NCBI RefSeq assembly: GCF_009831625.1
Contig: NZ_WUUS01000014.1
Coordinates: 1-46,184, forward strand
Origin: Halobaculum saliterrae
GTDB taxonomy: Archaea; Halobacteriota; Halobacteria; Halobacteriales; Haloferacaceae
DNA: 46,184 bases
Direction of reading: 5' to 3'
Shown here: positions 1 through 7,162 of the stretch, one piece after another
Layout: the number at the start of each line of letters is the position of its first letter
Numbering within the stretch: position 1 is the first letter of the stretch
Notes under the pieces: generated by a model
Told to the model about the DNA's origin: nothing
What the model saw: the letters and a program-made list of their open reading frames with translations, nothing else
The model's database searches: none
Program-made: the position numbers and the translations under genes

Positions 1-207
1 CACCACGGTCCCCCCGCTCGATTCCTCGACGGCTTCGATCGATTTTCCCTCGCCGGCGTCGATGTCCTCGGCAGCGACATCCTGGCGGTACTCGAGGAGG
101 TCGTCAATCCAGTCCTGGAGGGCACGTAAGTCCGCGTCGTCTTGCTTCGGGATGCCCTCGGCGAGGTACTGCGGCAGTGAATCGGGAGCTGGGGGTCGGG
201 TTGGCAT
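1..207 (-). CDS. DUF6788-like protein, partial duplicate (cut by window edge)
   Basis: This is the 5' part of the gene described in full at 45755-46093. It starts at the ATG whose complement is at 205-207 and runs off the left edge of the window. It is not a second gene: joining the ends of the circle restores one copy. Confidence 0.8.
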   Translation of the reverse strand, partial: MPTRPPAPDSLPQYLAEGIPKQDDADLRALQDWIDDLLEYRQDVAAEDIDAGEGKSIEAVEESSGGTVV

Positions 208-210
208 CTT

Positions 211-254
211 CTTACCTAACAATACAAACTATAGGAGAATAAATGTTTGGTAAG
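211..254. promoter_or_regulatory. Inverted repeat CTTACCTAACA / TGTTTGGTAAG (copy a)
   Basis: Half-sites at 211-221 and 244-254 are inverted 11-mers with one mismatch, 22 bp apart. They bracket the promoter of the leftward DUF6788-like gene: a TTATT box lies between them on the minus strand and the ATG is 4 bp beyond the left half-site. The same pair occurs at 2222-2267, 3131-3166 and 18296-18340. The position suits an operator for a plasmid-encoded dimeric regulator. The binding protein is unknown. The copy at 46097-46140 is the same site in the terminal overlap. Confidence 0.6.
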
Positions 255-472
255 ATTTGAGAACTACCCTCCGGCATTTCCCGAGCAATCATCAACGAGA
301 GTCTCTGAACCGGCTGATTATCGCAAATACAGTAGCTTCGGAAAGTTCGGTATCCGACCCTCCACCGTTTCCGGAGCTTTCTGTGTCAAGTTAAATAGTC
401 ACGATAGACATCAGTAGAAACCAGACCAGGCCGCGTTAGAGCAATCATCACGGAATGGAGCCGAAGGACAGA

Positions 473-495
473 GACACACCACTCTTGCAAGTGAA
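473..495 (-). repeat. Origin recognition box, upstream inverted copy
   Basis: Read on the minus strand the site begins TTCACTTGCAAGAGTGG and ends GTGTGTC, matching the boxes at 675-699 and 1990-2185. It faces the opposite way to the copy at 675, and the 180 bp between them are comparatively AT-rich. Inverted boxes around an unwinding element next to cdc6 are the known layout of haloarchaeal origins. Confidence 0.8.
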
Positions 496-674
496 GCCAA
501 AAATTCGAGGTGGGGGGTACGAGTGGAGACAATAAGCCGATAGAGATACAAACAGCGATTCCAACACGAAGAGGGTTTCTAGGACGGAAATGACCAGTAT
601 TAACCACCCGAAAATGTCAACGCTTTAGTTGAAATTGTGGACTGTTGCTACAGTTACTACTACTAGTCTAGTGT
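496..674. other. Candidate DNA unwinding element of the origin
   Basis: This AT-richer stretch lies between two inverted origin recognition boxes and directly upstream of orc1/cdc6. It holds no convincing gene; the open frame on the minus strand at 386-607 has no recognisable features. By analogy with haloarchaeal origins this is where the duplex would open. The assignment rests on position and composition only. Confidence 0.55.
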
Positions 675-699
675 TTCACTTGTAACAGTGGTGTGTGTC
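675..699 (+). repeat. Origin recognition box
   Basis: The site starts TTCACTTGTAACAGTGG and continues GTGTGTGTC. It is near-identical to the copy at 2162-2185 and to the inverted copies at 473-495 and 1990-2012. It lies 65 bp upstream of the orc1/cdc6 start. Confidence 0.82.
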
Positions 700-706
700 T
701 GTGTCC

Positions 707-729
707 TTCACTTGAAACAGATGTAGGGG
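707..729 (+). repeat. Degenerate origin recognition box
   Basis: The first half, TTCACTTGAAACAG, matches the box consensus. The second half (ATGTAGGGG) has drifted but keeps the G run. It follows the 675-699 box directly and overlaps the upstream edge of the orc1/cdc6 promoter (TATA-like TTTATAT at about 734-740), so initiator binding could repress its own gene. Confidence 0.55.
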
Positions 730-763
730 TGGTTTTATATGGAAGACGTGAGAAAGCGGTGAC

Positions 764-1990
764 ATGCGGCGATTCGAGCGGAAGCAGAACATCTTCCGCA
801 ACAAAGACGCCCTTGGAGAATCCTACCAGCCTGACCAAATCGAGGAGCGGGACGAGGAGATCGAGGAGTATATGGACGCTCTCCAACCTGTCATCGACGG
901 GTGGGAACCGAACAACATCTTCCTCTACGGGAATACCGGCGTCGGGAAGACCGCCGTCACCGACTACCTTCTCGACAGACTCCGAGACGACGTCGCAGAA
1001 TACGACGATATCGATCTCTCGGTTATCTCGTTGAATTGCAAGACGCTGAACTCTTCTTATCAAGTCGCCGTAGAACTCGTGAACGAACTCCGTCCTGCTG
1101 GTGGTGAAATCAGCTCGACCGGCTACCCCCAGCAAACTGTCTTCAAGAAACTGTACGAGGAACTTGAGGCGATCGGGGGAACGATTCTAATCGTCTTGGA
1201 CGAGGTCGACTCGATTGGTGACCGGGACGAATTGCTGTACGAACTCCCGAGAGCTCGAGCGAACAACAACCTCGACTCAACGAAGGTCGGTGTCATCGGG
1301 ATCAGTAACGATTTCAAATTTCGCGAGCAGCTGGATCCTCGTGTCCAAGACACGCTCTGTGAACGAGAACTACAGTTTCCGCCATATGATGCCCCTGAAC
1401 TAGAGAATATTCTTGAATCCCGTGCTGAAATCGCGATCACCGAGGGTGCTGTTGAGCAGGGCGTATTGAACTTCTGTGCGGCTCTCGCTGCTCGCGACAG
1501 TGGAAGCGCTCGACAGGCGCTTGATCTCCTCCGATTGGCCGGCGAGATCGCTGAAAATCGTGAAGCGGATCTCATCGAACGTGACCACGTCGAGGCAGCT
1601 CGATCCCGCCTCGAACAGGAACGTGTTGAGGAAGGAATGCGTGAGCTAACGACGCACGGGCGTCTTGCACTGTTAGCGGTCATCTCGAAAGCTGCCAAGG
1701 AGGAGACGCCGTGCCGAACGCGGGAGATTTACGAGGAGTACATCACGCTCTGTGATTCGTCTGGAACCGACTCCCTCGCCCAACGATCCGTCCATAATCA
1801 TCTGTCTGATCTCCGGATGCTCGGGATCCTGTCAGCCTACGAGAACCGGAGTGGTTCCCGGGGGAACTACTACAGCTACGAACTTGACGTCCCATTCACG
1901 AGCGCGGTTGAGGCGATGTCCGACGTGCTTCGGTTAGACAGCGAAATAGAGACGATTCGGGAAATCGCGTCAATAAATAACGTGGCATAG
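764..1990 (+). CDS. orc: Orc1/Cdc6 replication initiator
   Basis: This 408-residue AAA+ protein is the archaeal origin-binding initiator, which binds origin recognition boxes and loads the MCM helicase. Visible motifs are Walker A GNTGVGKT (56-63), Walker B IVLDEVDS with the DE pair at 146-147, sensor 1 SND (181-183) and sensor 2 GSARQALDLLR around R250. A C-terminal winged helix covers roughly 300-400. The length is normal for the family. The ATG at 764 lies 24-30 bp after a TTTATAT box, which fits a leaderless transcript. Origin boxes lie on both sides, one overlapping the stop codon, so this is the replicator of the plasmid. No MCM or other replisome gene is present, so the host must supply them. 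Confidence 0.96.
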   Translation: MRRFERKQNIFRNKDALGESYQPDQIEERDEEIEEYMDALQPVIDGWEPNNIFLYGNTGVGKTAVTDYLLDRLRDDVAEYDDIDLSVISLNCKTLNSSYQVAVELVNELRPAGGEISSTGYPQQTVFKKLYEELEAIGGTILIVLDEVDSIGDRDELLYELPRARANNNLDSTKVGVIGISNDFKFREQLDPRVQDTLCERELQFPPYDAPELENILESRAEIAITEGAVEQGVLNFCAALAARDSGSARQALDLLRLAGEIAENREADLIERDHVEAARSRLEQERVEEGMRELTTHGRLALLAVISKAAKEETPCRTREIYEEYITLCDSSGTDSLAQRSVHNHLSDLRMLGILSAYENRSGSRGNYYSYELDVPFTSAVEAMSDVLRLDSEIETIREIASINNVA

Positions 1991-2012
1991 ACACACCACT
2001 GCTGCAAGTGAA
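1990..2012 (-). repeat. Origin recognition box overlapping the orc stop codon
   Basis: On the minus strand it reads TTCACTTGCAGCAGTGG followed by TGTGTC. It overlaps the last base of the orc1/cdc6 stop and is inverted relative to the four copies that follow. Confidence 0.78.
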
Positions 2013-2039
2013 GTCCGCGACGTAGAGCGATTTCTCGTG

Positions 2040-2185
2040 TTCACTTGCAAACGTGGTGTGGTCAATTCTGTCGCTGTTCACTCGCAATCGTGGTGTGGTT
2101 CACTTGTAACAGTGGGGTGTGTCTGTGTCGTTGAATCGATATACAGGAGGGTGACTGCTGATTCACTTGTAACAGTGGTGTGTGG
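2040..2185 (+). repeat. Cluster of four direct origin recognition boxes
   Basis: Copies start at 2040 (TTCACTTGCAAACGTGGTG), 2077 (TTCACTCGCAATCGTGGTG), 2099 (TTCACTTGTAACAGTGGGG) and 2162 (TTCACTTGTAACAGTGGTG). The third and fourth are nearest to the upstream copy at 675. All four point the same way and oppose the copy at 1990-2012. The arrangement suggests a second initiator-binding array downstream of the initiator gene, which may act in origin firing or in copy control. Confidence 0.78.
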
Positions 2186-2221
2186 TGGGGTGTTGACAGC
2201 AGTAATCCGTTACTGCCGAGT

Positions 2222-2267
2222 CTTACTAAACATACTCCGTAGTGCTCCAACACGTATGTTTGGTAAG
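2222..2267. promoter_or_regulatory. Inverted repeat CTTACTAAACA / TGTTTGGTAAG (copy b)
   Basis: Half-sites at 2222-2232 and 2257-2267 are inverted with one mismatch and 24 bp between them. Unlike the other three copies it is not close in front of a gene: it lies between the origin boxes and the 3' end of a broken leftward gene. Confidence 0.55.
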
Positions 2268-2352
2268 TGAACCGAACCCCTCTGTGTTGAACCACGCGGC
2301 ACACGACGGTAGCCTGGTACAGGTTTGCATCGGCTGTTCCTCCTCACAACTA

Positions 2353-2669
2353 CTAATTCGCCTGCGAATCGGTATAGAATTCTCGTGCAGAGTCAAAGCC
2401 GGTGAACTCCTCGATCCGGGCTTCGAGAGCTTCAATTTCGTCACGAAGTTCTGCGGCTTCCTCGTTCTCACTGGCTGCCAACTGGTCTTTGAGCCCTTGC
2501 AGGCATGTCTCTTTCATGTCGCCGTCGACCTCGGCTTTCCGAACGTAGGCCCGCTCGTCGATGTCGTAGACGTCCTCTTCGCGAAGATCGGTTACCTCAA
2601 GCGCGTCGCCGACTTTGTCGGAATCATCGACGCCGAGTTACCGTATGTCCTTGTTGGTGGATGAGCCAT
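2353..2669 (-). pseudogene. Frameshifted small acidic protein with C-terminal coiled coil
   Basis: The minus strand has an ATG at 2669 followed by about 12 codons (MAHPPTRTYGNS). The reading then continues in a different frame as GVDDSDKVGDALEVTDL and runs to a TAG at 2353-2355, ending FYTDSQAN. The downstream frame is strongly haloarchaeal in codon use and predicts an acidic helical protein of about 100 residues with a likely coiled coil around EIEALEARIEEF. A stop just upstream in that frame and the lack of an early start there imply a single-base deletion near 2630-2637. It may be a real pseudogene or a sequencing error. The family is not recognised. Confidence 0.6.
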
Positions 2670-2755
2670 TGCGGCGTTCAACGGAAGCGGGTTCTCGGAC
2701 GGTAGGCCGCCACGACGTCCGGGTATACTTGTATAGGCGGGGAGTAGCAACTGTC

Positions 2756-3052
2756 ATGGCGGACGACGGCGAGCCGGTACAGAGCTGTAGACTGGATACG
2801 GAAGTGGATATTCCGAATACGCTCGGGGCCGCTGGGATCGAGTATCTCGATGTCGACGATACCCGGACGATTGTGATCTACCAGAGTGCCGTTCTTATGG
2901 TTACGGCTACTGATGGGCAAGCATCGACTGCTCGAGCGTTCGATGTCGCACTCTGGGAGCCACCGGTGGAAGATTCTGATCGCAACCCTGTCGACCTTCT
3001 CACGGCGTTTATCGATGAGGTGGTAGCCATAACGGACGCAGCCCGTCGGTGA
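2756..3052 (+). CDS. Hypothetical small acidic protein
   Basis: This 98-residue protein starts MADDGEPVQSCRLD. The ATG at 2756 is chosen because a TATACTT box lies about 28 bp upstream and codons before it do not look coding. The sequence is mixed alpha/beta with a hydrophobic strand (TIVIYQSAVLMVTAT) and no recognised motif, membrane segment or metal-binding cysteines. It is divergent from the frameshifted gene at 2353-2669. No function is proposed. Confidence 0.6.
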   Translation: MADDGEPVQSCRLDTEVDIPNTLGAAGIEYLDVDDTRTIVIYQSAVLMVTATDGQASTARAFDVALWEPPVEDSDRNPVDLLTAFIDEVVAITDAARR

Positions 3053-3130
3053 AACCCGCCAATCTGTGTGACTGAGATTGGTTTGAGCATCGCAAAATTG
3101 GACTGAGCTGTTCGCGACGGTGGTCCGAGT

Positions 3131-3166
3131 CTTACCAAACAGACTTATTCTAATGTGTTAGGTAAG
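3131..3166. promoter_or_regulatory. Inverted repeat CTTACCAAACA / TGTTAGGTAAG (copy c)
   Basis: Half-sites at 3131-3141 and 3156-3166 are separated by 14 bp, about one helical turn less than the 22-24 bp in the other copies, so the two half-sites keep the same face of the helix. It lies about 35 bp upstream of the TTTTAAC box of the HTH gene at 3234 and is a good candidate for its operator. Confidence 0.6.
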
Positions 3167-3233
3167 ATACGGCTTACACAATAGGCAGTCAAATAAGAAT
3201 TTTAACTGTTACCGGATTACTGGTAACTACTAG

Positions 3234-3908
3234 ATGTACGAGGTACTCGACGATACGGCGGCACAGACTATCCTCGCCATCGAGAGTGGTGATTCCATCC
3301 GCCGTGTCGCCCAACACCTCCACACGCCCTACGAGACGGTGCGACAAGCCGTCAACCGGCTCGAAGACGCAGGCTACGTCACCTATGACGACGGCCTCAC
3401 TGTCGTCGACGAGGGCGTGCGCGATGCAGCCCGCGAACTCGTCGCTGCCAGCGCCGGCATCAGTTCACCCACCATCGAGGAGGCCTACGTCATCCCACAG
3501 TTCGGTGACTGGCCGTTCGCGTTCACACGGGTCGACGCCGTCTACGTATGGACCCAAGGCGGCTACCAGGTCGGTCGCGAGCCTGACGACTATCCGCTGT
3601 TCCTGACTGTCCGTGACCAAGACGTCGACGCTTGGGAGGCGTTCTTCGAGTCCTTCGATCTCCCGACCGCATTCGAGCGACAGTCCCGAGAGGAGCTGGA
3701 CGGACCGTTGCAGATTGTCTTCGATTCACAACCGTCACTCGACATCGAACACGTCGAGGGGTACCCAGTGATCCCGAGAGACGAGACGATCGAGTATATG
3801 CGCGAGCACTACGCCCACTTCCAGTCAGCGCTGGCGATCTTAAATCGGATGTACGAGAATCTGGATCTTGACGTTGCCTACGGTGAACCCGAGCGCAGTC
3901 AGTTATAA
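3234..3908 (+). CDS. Winged-helix HTH transcriptional regulator
   Basis: The 224-residue protein has an N-terminal helix-turn-helix (about residues 8-60: SGDSIRRVAQHLHTPYETVRQAVNRLEDAGYV followed by a wing), then a mixed alpha/beta domain of about 130 residues. The order resembles haloarchaeal HTH proteins that act with AbiEi-type or nucleotidyltransferase toxin modules, but no nucleotidyltransferase follows. A TTTTAAC box at about 3200 fits the ATG at 3234 as a leaderless start. The upstream CTTACCAAACA inverted repeat suggests autoregulation or control by another plasmid regulator. DNA binding is confident; the target is unknown. Confidence 0.8.
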   Translation: MYEVLDDTAAQTILAIESGDSIRRVAQHLHTPYETVRQAVNRLEDAGYVTYDDGLTVVDEGVRDAARELVAASAGISSPTIEEAYVIPQFGDWPFAFTRVDAVYVWTQGGYQVGREPDDYPLFLTVRDQDVDAWEAFFESFDLPTAFERQSREELDGPLQIVFDSQPSLDIEHVEGYPVIPRDETIEYMREHYAHFQSALAILNRMYENLDLDVAYGEPERSQL

Positions 3909-3960
3909 CGGAAATCGGGCGAGATTTAGTCCGTTCACAGAGCTAAGTGTTGCTTGACTA

Positions 3961-4065
3961 ATGAGTCTGGACGACGCAGTCGAAGAAGCTCTCGCGACGT
4001 ACGGGATGTCGTGGAGCGAAGAGGCCGAAGAGGCAGGCCGAACAGTCGCGACCCTCCAGGATTAG
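3961..4065 (+). CDS. Very small acidic protein (34 aa)
   Basis: An ATG at 3961 opens 34 codons (MSLDDAVEEALATYGMSW, ending TVATLQD) with strong haloarchaeal codon bias and an amphipathic acidic character. It lies 52 bp after the HTH gene on the same strand and may be co-transcribed with it. It could be a real microprotein or the end of a degraded gene. No family is recognised. Confidence 0.4.
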   Translation: MSLDDAVEEALATYGMSWSEEAEEAGRTVATLQD

Positions 4066-4120
4066 CACACACTACGTACTACAATGACTCCACTCTTCAC
4101 CTATTGCTGTAGCCAGCGGC

Positions 4121-4438
4121 TTACGCGGAATTCAGGTACTGATTGGCTGGGTACTCAGCTTGTGTCACTTTCGTTCGAGCGGTGCGCCGAACTTTTCGAT
4201 TTGGCGGCCGCTCTCCATAATCGTCGATATATTCCTTGATGTAGGTGGCAACTTCGTCGACGACGTCGGCGTCAGCACACTCGGCGACGTTCATAAGCGT
4301 CGTCTGATACCCCATTTTTGCCATGGGTAGTCCCTGCTGTCCACCGATCACCTCGTCGTTGATCTCTTGAATTTCGTAGAGGTGTCCCTTAATCCGCAAC
4401 TCCATATCTCGGTCCGTGATTTCGGGTCGCATGGGCAT
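4121..4438 (-). CDS. Hypothetical protein, 105 aa
   Basis: The protein begins MPMRPEITDRDMELRIKG and ends with a basic segment (RPPNRKVRRTARTKV). It has a predicted helical core and no membrane segment or cysteine motif. It lies on the minus strand after a 245-bp hairpin-rich gap that follows the RNase-H-fold gene at 4684-5553. A basic tail could mean nucleic-acid contact, but that is a guess. Confidence 0.55.
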   Translation of the reverse strand: MPMRPEITDRDMELRIKGHLYEIQEINDEVIGGQQGLPMAKMGYQTTLMNVAECADADVVDEVATYIKEYIDDYGERPPNRKVRRTARTKVTQAEYPANQYLNSA

Positions 4439-4459
4439 ATGTTGGTAGCCTCGTGTTCA

Positions 4460-4668
4460 CCACGATATCCCGGACCAGTGGTCTCCGGGATTCCGTGGCT
4501 TGCCTATGTTGGCAATCCCTTGATTGCTAGCATAGGCTATACTGGGATTCGCAGGTAAAGGCTTATCGGCGTTCGCCGGCTAAGGAAGAATGAGGACGCG
4601 GACCAGGCCCGCTGGGTTGAACCCTCGGGACTGATCCGGTTAGGGACGTGGGGTAGTGGCCCACGTCC
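4460..4668. other. Hairpin-rich non-coding stretch (candidate structured RNA)
   Basis: Four inverted repeats lie in the gap between two leftward genes. First, ATCCCGG / CCGGGAT encloses ACCAGTGGT. Second, 16-nt arms at 4502-4517 and 4522-4537 have two mismatches and a 4-nt loop. Third, CTTATCGGCG pairs imperfectly with CGCCGGCTAAG around 4561-4583. Fourth, GGACGTGGG (4644-4652) and CCCACGTCC (4660-4668) match perfectly with loop GTAGTGG. No open frame covers it. It could be an RNA gene, a processed 3' region of the upstream gene, or remains of a mobile element. Confidence 0.5.
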
Positions 4669-4683
4669 TGATGACGTCCGATC

Positions 4684-5553
4684 CTACGGCGCAATCGTCT
4701 CCAAGAGATATCTTCGGAGTTGTTGCGACTCGAGCATCTGTACTGTATTTTCCCACTGGGAACTCACGTCGAACCCATCATTATCGGGGTGTCGCCCTTT
4801 GATCCACGCCGCGACGCGAGTCCGTTCAAGTGCCCCGTAGTCACCTCCGACGCCGCGGATTCGATAGAATGGGACGGGAGATACCGATGGCTCACGCCAG
4901 TTTGTATCGAATCGCACAACTTCCTCGGGTAGCGTATGAACCTGCTCAGTTCCTTCGTCGATTACGTTTCGGACGTAGCCCGCGATATAGTCAGCCGCTG
5001 TGACCTCAGGATACGTGAGATCCGCTTTCGGAAGCCCAGTCACGTATACACCACCAAACGTCGACTGAAACGATCCGTCGAAGATCTGAGATGCTTGCGT
5101 TCGGAGATGGGCTTGGCTATCGCCATACATACTCGGTGCCCCATCCGGAATCAGGATTGAATCACCGCTGAATTCGTCCACGGATGTGATCGTCTTTTTT
5201 GCGAGAACACAGACTGCCGCTGCCTTATGATGGATCGACTCCTGTGACCGCCCAACAGCCACACTCCACGGAATCGATTCCTCGGTCAGCGACTCGATAA
5301 AGCTATGCACTCGCTGATTTCGTTCAGCCGGTGTCGCATTTTCAACGAGCGTCTGTGATTTCGCTTGCCACGGGGCCAGATTATGCTCTAAAAGCAACTC
5401 CGCGAGCCGTTCACTATTCTCACGAGGACACCGAACTACTGCAAGGGCAAATGGTTCTGGTCCAACTACTCGACCAGACTCATCCACGCCAATGACATGC
5501 TCAACCCGTGTTGTATTCCCCGAGGACTGATCGATTACCTGAACTGATCGCAC
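4684..5553 (-). CDS. RNase-H-fold protein (RNase HII / DUF3800-like)
   Basis: The 289-residue protein carries VIGVDESGRVVGPEPFALAV near residues 20-40, which recalls the DExGRG...GP signature of RNase HII, with D24 and E25 as the candidate first catalytic pair. Further acidic positions are SILIPDGAPS (about 130) and AADYIAGYVRN (about 185), the latter recalling the DxxAG helix of DUF3800 proteins. RNase HII cleaves RNA in RNA-DNA hybrids; DUF3800 proteins are RNase-H-fold enzymes of mobile elements. Glycines of the RNase HII signature are missing, so it is unlikely to be a housekeeping RNase HII. It sits next to the hairpin-rich stretch 4460-4668. Confidence 0.6.
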   Translation of the reverse strand: MRSVQVIDQSSGNTTRVEHVIGVDESGRVVGPEPFALAVVRCPRENSERLAELLLEHNLAPWQAKSQTLVENATPAERNQRVHSFIESLTEESIPWSVAVGRSQESIHHKAAAVCVLAKKTITSVDEFSGDSILIPDGAPSMYGDSQAHLRTQASQIFDGSFQSTFGGVYVTGLPKADLTYPEVTAADYIAGYVRNVIDEGTEQVHTLPEEVVRFDTNWREPSVSPVPFYRIRGVGGDYGALERTRVAAWIKGRHPDNDGFDVSSQWENTVQMLESQQLRRYLLETIAP

Positions 5554-5679
5554 TGTTCCATCACACTCGACATTATCTCGTTATTACCAACCGTAGACAG
5601 TCACCGTGCTTGAAACCACCGTAACCGTGTCGGAGTCCCCCAATTTAGCCCACGCTACTCCCACGACTATCGGCTATTA

Positions 5680-5984
5680 CTACCTCTTGATTTTCCCTCC
5701 TTCAGGAGTTGATATTACCTCGTTCTGGTCGTCCAAGCATAGTATGTATGAACGTCCGATTCTGTGTGTCGAAAGGTCAGTCCCCTCCTCGTCAAGCCGG
5801 TAGAGATAGCTGTTGAGTGACTCCTGATCGATATCGCGTTGCTCGGTTGGAATTTTACCTCGCCACTGTATTGCCGCTCAACAACGGTTGTGACCCGATC
5901 CGAAAGCCGATCCATATTCCCGTTCACGAGTCGGTTCACTCGCTGTTGGACCGGTTCGTCGTGCAGGCATTTCACTTGGCTCAA
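5680..5984 (-). pseudogene. Frameshifted gene remnant
   Basis: The minus strand codes for LSQVKCLHDEPVQQRVNR through VVERQYSGEVKFQPSNAI in one frame. The sense then continues in another frame as DQESLNSYLYRLDEEGTDL to a TAG at 5680-5682, ending PEGGKIKR. The switch is near 5834-5840. The reading also extends upstream of 5984 for about 11 codons without an ATG, so the 5' end looks lost. Both parts have coding character, which suggests a decayed gene or one sequencing indel. The family is not recognised. Confidence 0.5.
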
Positions 5985-6061
5985 TGAATTATCTCTCCAC
6001 TTTTCTCGCTCAAGATGTGGTAGTTATATTACACTGCGTTTGATTCACTTATTTTAGAAAA

Positions 6062-7009
6062 ATGAAAAATCGGCCTTCTGATGGGCTCATCGACGAATTA
6101 CGAAGCCGACTCCCCAAAATCGAAGAGAAAGTCTACCAGAAATTCGACGACGAGGTGAACTTCATCGATATCGCTGTCCAGCAACTCGACAATATCAGTT
6201 GTTCGGTCGGTTCCCAATCTGCCCGTATTCAGGTCAAAGAGCTTCACCAATCGCCGTACGTCACGTTTGACCGACCGGAATATGTGCCTAATACAAACCC
6301 CGAATTGGGAGATCTCCTCTATATCTTGAATTTCTTCGAATCGGGGCAGGTGGTTGAACGCCGCGCATCAATTGCTCAGGCGAAATTCAAGAAAGGAAAA
6401 TACGGCAAGCGAACAGACCGCGTGTGGAAGCCAGATCTGCACCAATTCTACTTGCTCGACAACCTCCCAGACTTCGAATTTGTCTGGAAAGATGCTGACG
6501 AGACATTCTCGATCGAAAAGGAAAACAAAAGCTTGACTACCTACATTTTCGCCAGCAACTTCCTCCCACCGTTCTTTGAGACAGTTGATCGCTCGAAGTG
6601 GTACATCTACGACGAAGAGTCCGATCCTACGATCTATACACTTCCACGTAAAGAGCCATGGGACGTGAATGAATACTCGAATCGACTCATCAGTATGGTC
6701 AGGCGGCAGTATGGTCAACCCTTCGAGTCTGGCGATGAGCTCGATAGGATGCTTCGATATATGTTCGAAGAGCAGCGGGACGCTACGTTCACCTCTGGTA
6801 GGAGTGAAAACTCCCTCGTCGATGACTCAGGGGATCCAATTACAGACGGTGGGGAAAATGAAGCCAGTGGCCCCCCGATGAAGGTGATTTTCATCGATAT
6901 TGGATTAGACACAGTTGCTATCGACCCAGACAATCCCGATGATGTCGAACTTGACGATCCAGGGAACCTCTATGCGTTAGGCCGAGAGCAGTTGCGCAGG
7001 GTTGAATAA
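6062..7009 (+). CDS. Hypothetical protein, possible PD-(D/E)XK-type nuclease
   Basis: This 315-residue protein has a stretch ELGDLLYILNFF (81-92) followed by RRASIAQAKFKKG (100-112). A D...QxK pattern (D84, Q106, K108) resembles the Mrr-type variant of the PD-(D/E)XK nuclease core, and the following HQFYLLDNLPDFEF recalls proteins in which this core is followed by an LYxxWPxFxY-like segment. The C-terminal 60 residues are acidic and low in complexity. It lies at the edge of a defence block and is more AT-rich than its neighbours. The nuclease reading is an inference from motif spacing only. Confidence 0.55.
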   Translation: MKNRPSDGLIDELRSRLPKIEEKVYQKFDDEVNFIDIAVQQLDNISCSVGSQSARIQVKELHQSPYVTFDRPEYVPNTNPELGDLLYILNFFESGQVVERRASIAQAKFKKGKYGKRTDRVWKPDLHQFYLLDNLPDFEFVWKDADETFSIEKENKSLTTYIFASNFLPPFFETVDRSKWYIYDEESDPTIYTLPRKEPWDVNEYSNRLISMVRRQYGQPFESGDELDRMLRYMFEEQRDATFTSGRSENSLVDDSGDPITDGGENEASGPPMKVIFIDIGLDTVAIDPDNPDDVELDDPGNLYALGREQLRRVE

Positions 7010-7162
7010 TCAGGTAGCAATTATTGGCTCTGTTGAACCTCTCTTGCTGTCTTGCGGTTTGCCGAGAATCTAGTCTTCAATTGGAACTATGTGATCTACG
7101 CTGAAGAGTCGATCTCCTGAATATCAACTCTGATGGGTTTCAATAGAGTCTTCTGGATGAAT

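Larger units (their letters stand above)
1..298. repeat. Terminal direct repeat, left copy (circular contig overlap)
   Basis: All 298 bases are identical to the last 298 bases of the window (45887-46184). I compared the two copies line by line and found no difference. An exact repeat placed precisely at both ends of a contig is the usual sign of a circular molecule assembled with overlap, so the true unit is about 45,886 bp. A genuine long terminal repeat of a linear element is possible but less likely, since the repeat starts in the middle of a gene. Confidence 0.93.

Noticed and set aside
1-298. Long terminal repeat of a linear transposon or virus
   Set aside because: The repeat starts and ends inside arbitrary sequence and cuts a gene. 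Joining the ends restores it, so assembly overlap of a circle is simpler.
2242-2664. 140-codon plus-strand frame downstream of the origin
   Set aside because: It lies antisense to a more convincing frameshifted gene and has many Cys and Val residues without acidic bias.
4639-4680. Partial tRNA suggested by GTGGGGTAGTGG, which resembles a haloarchaeal D-arm
   Set aside because: No anticodon arm or T-arm follows, and the bases form a perfect 9-bp hairpin instead.
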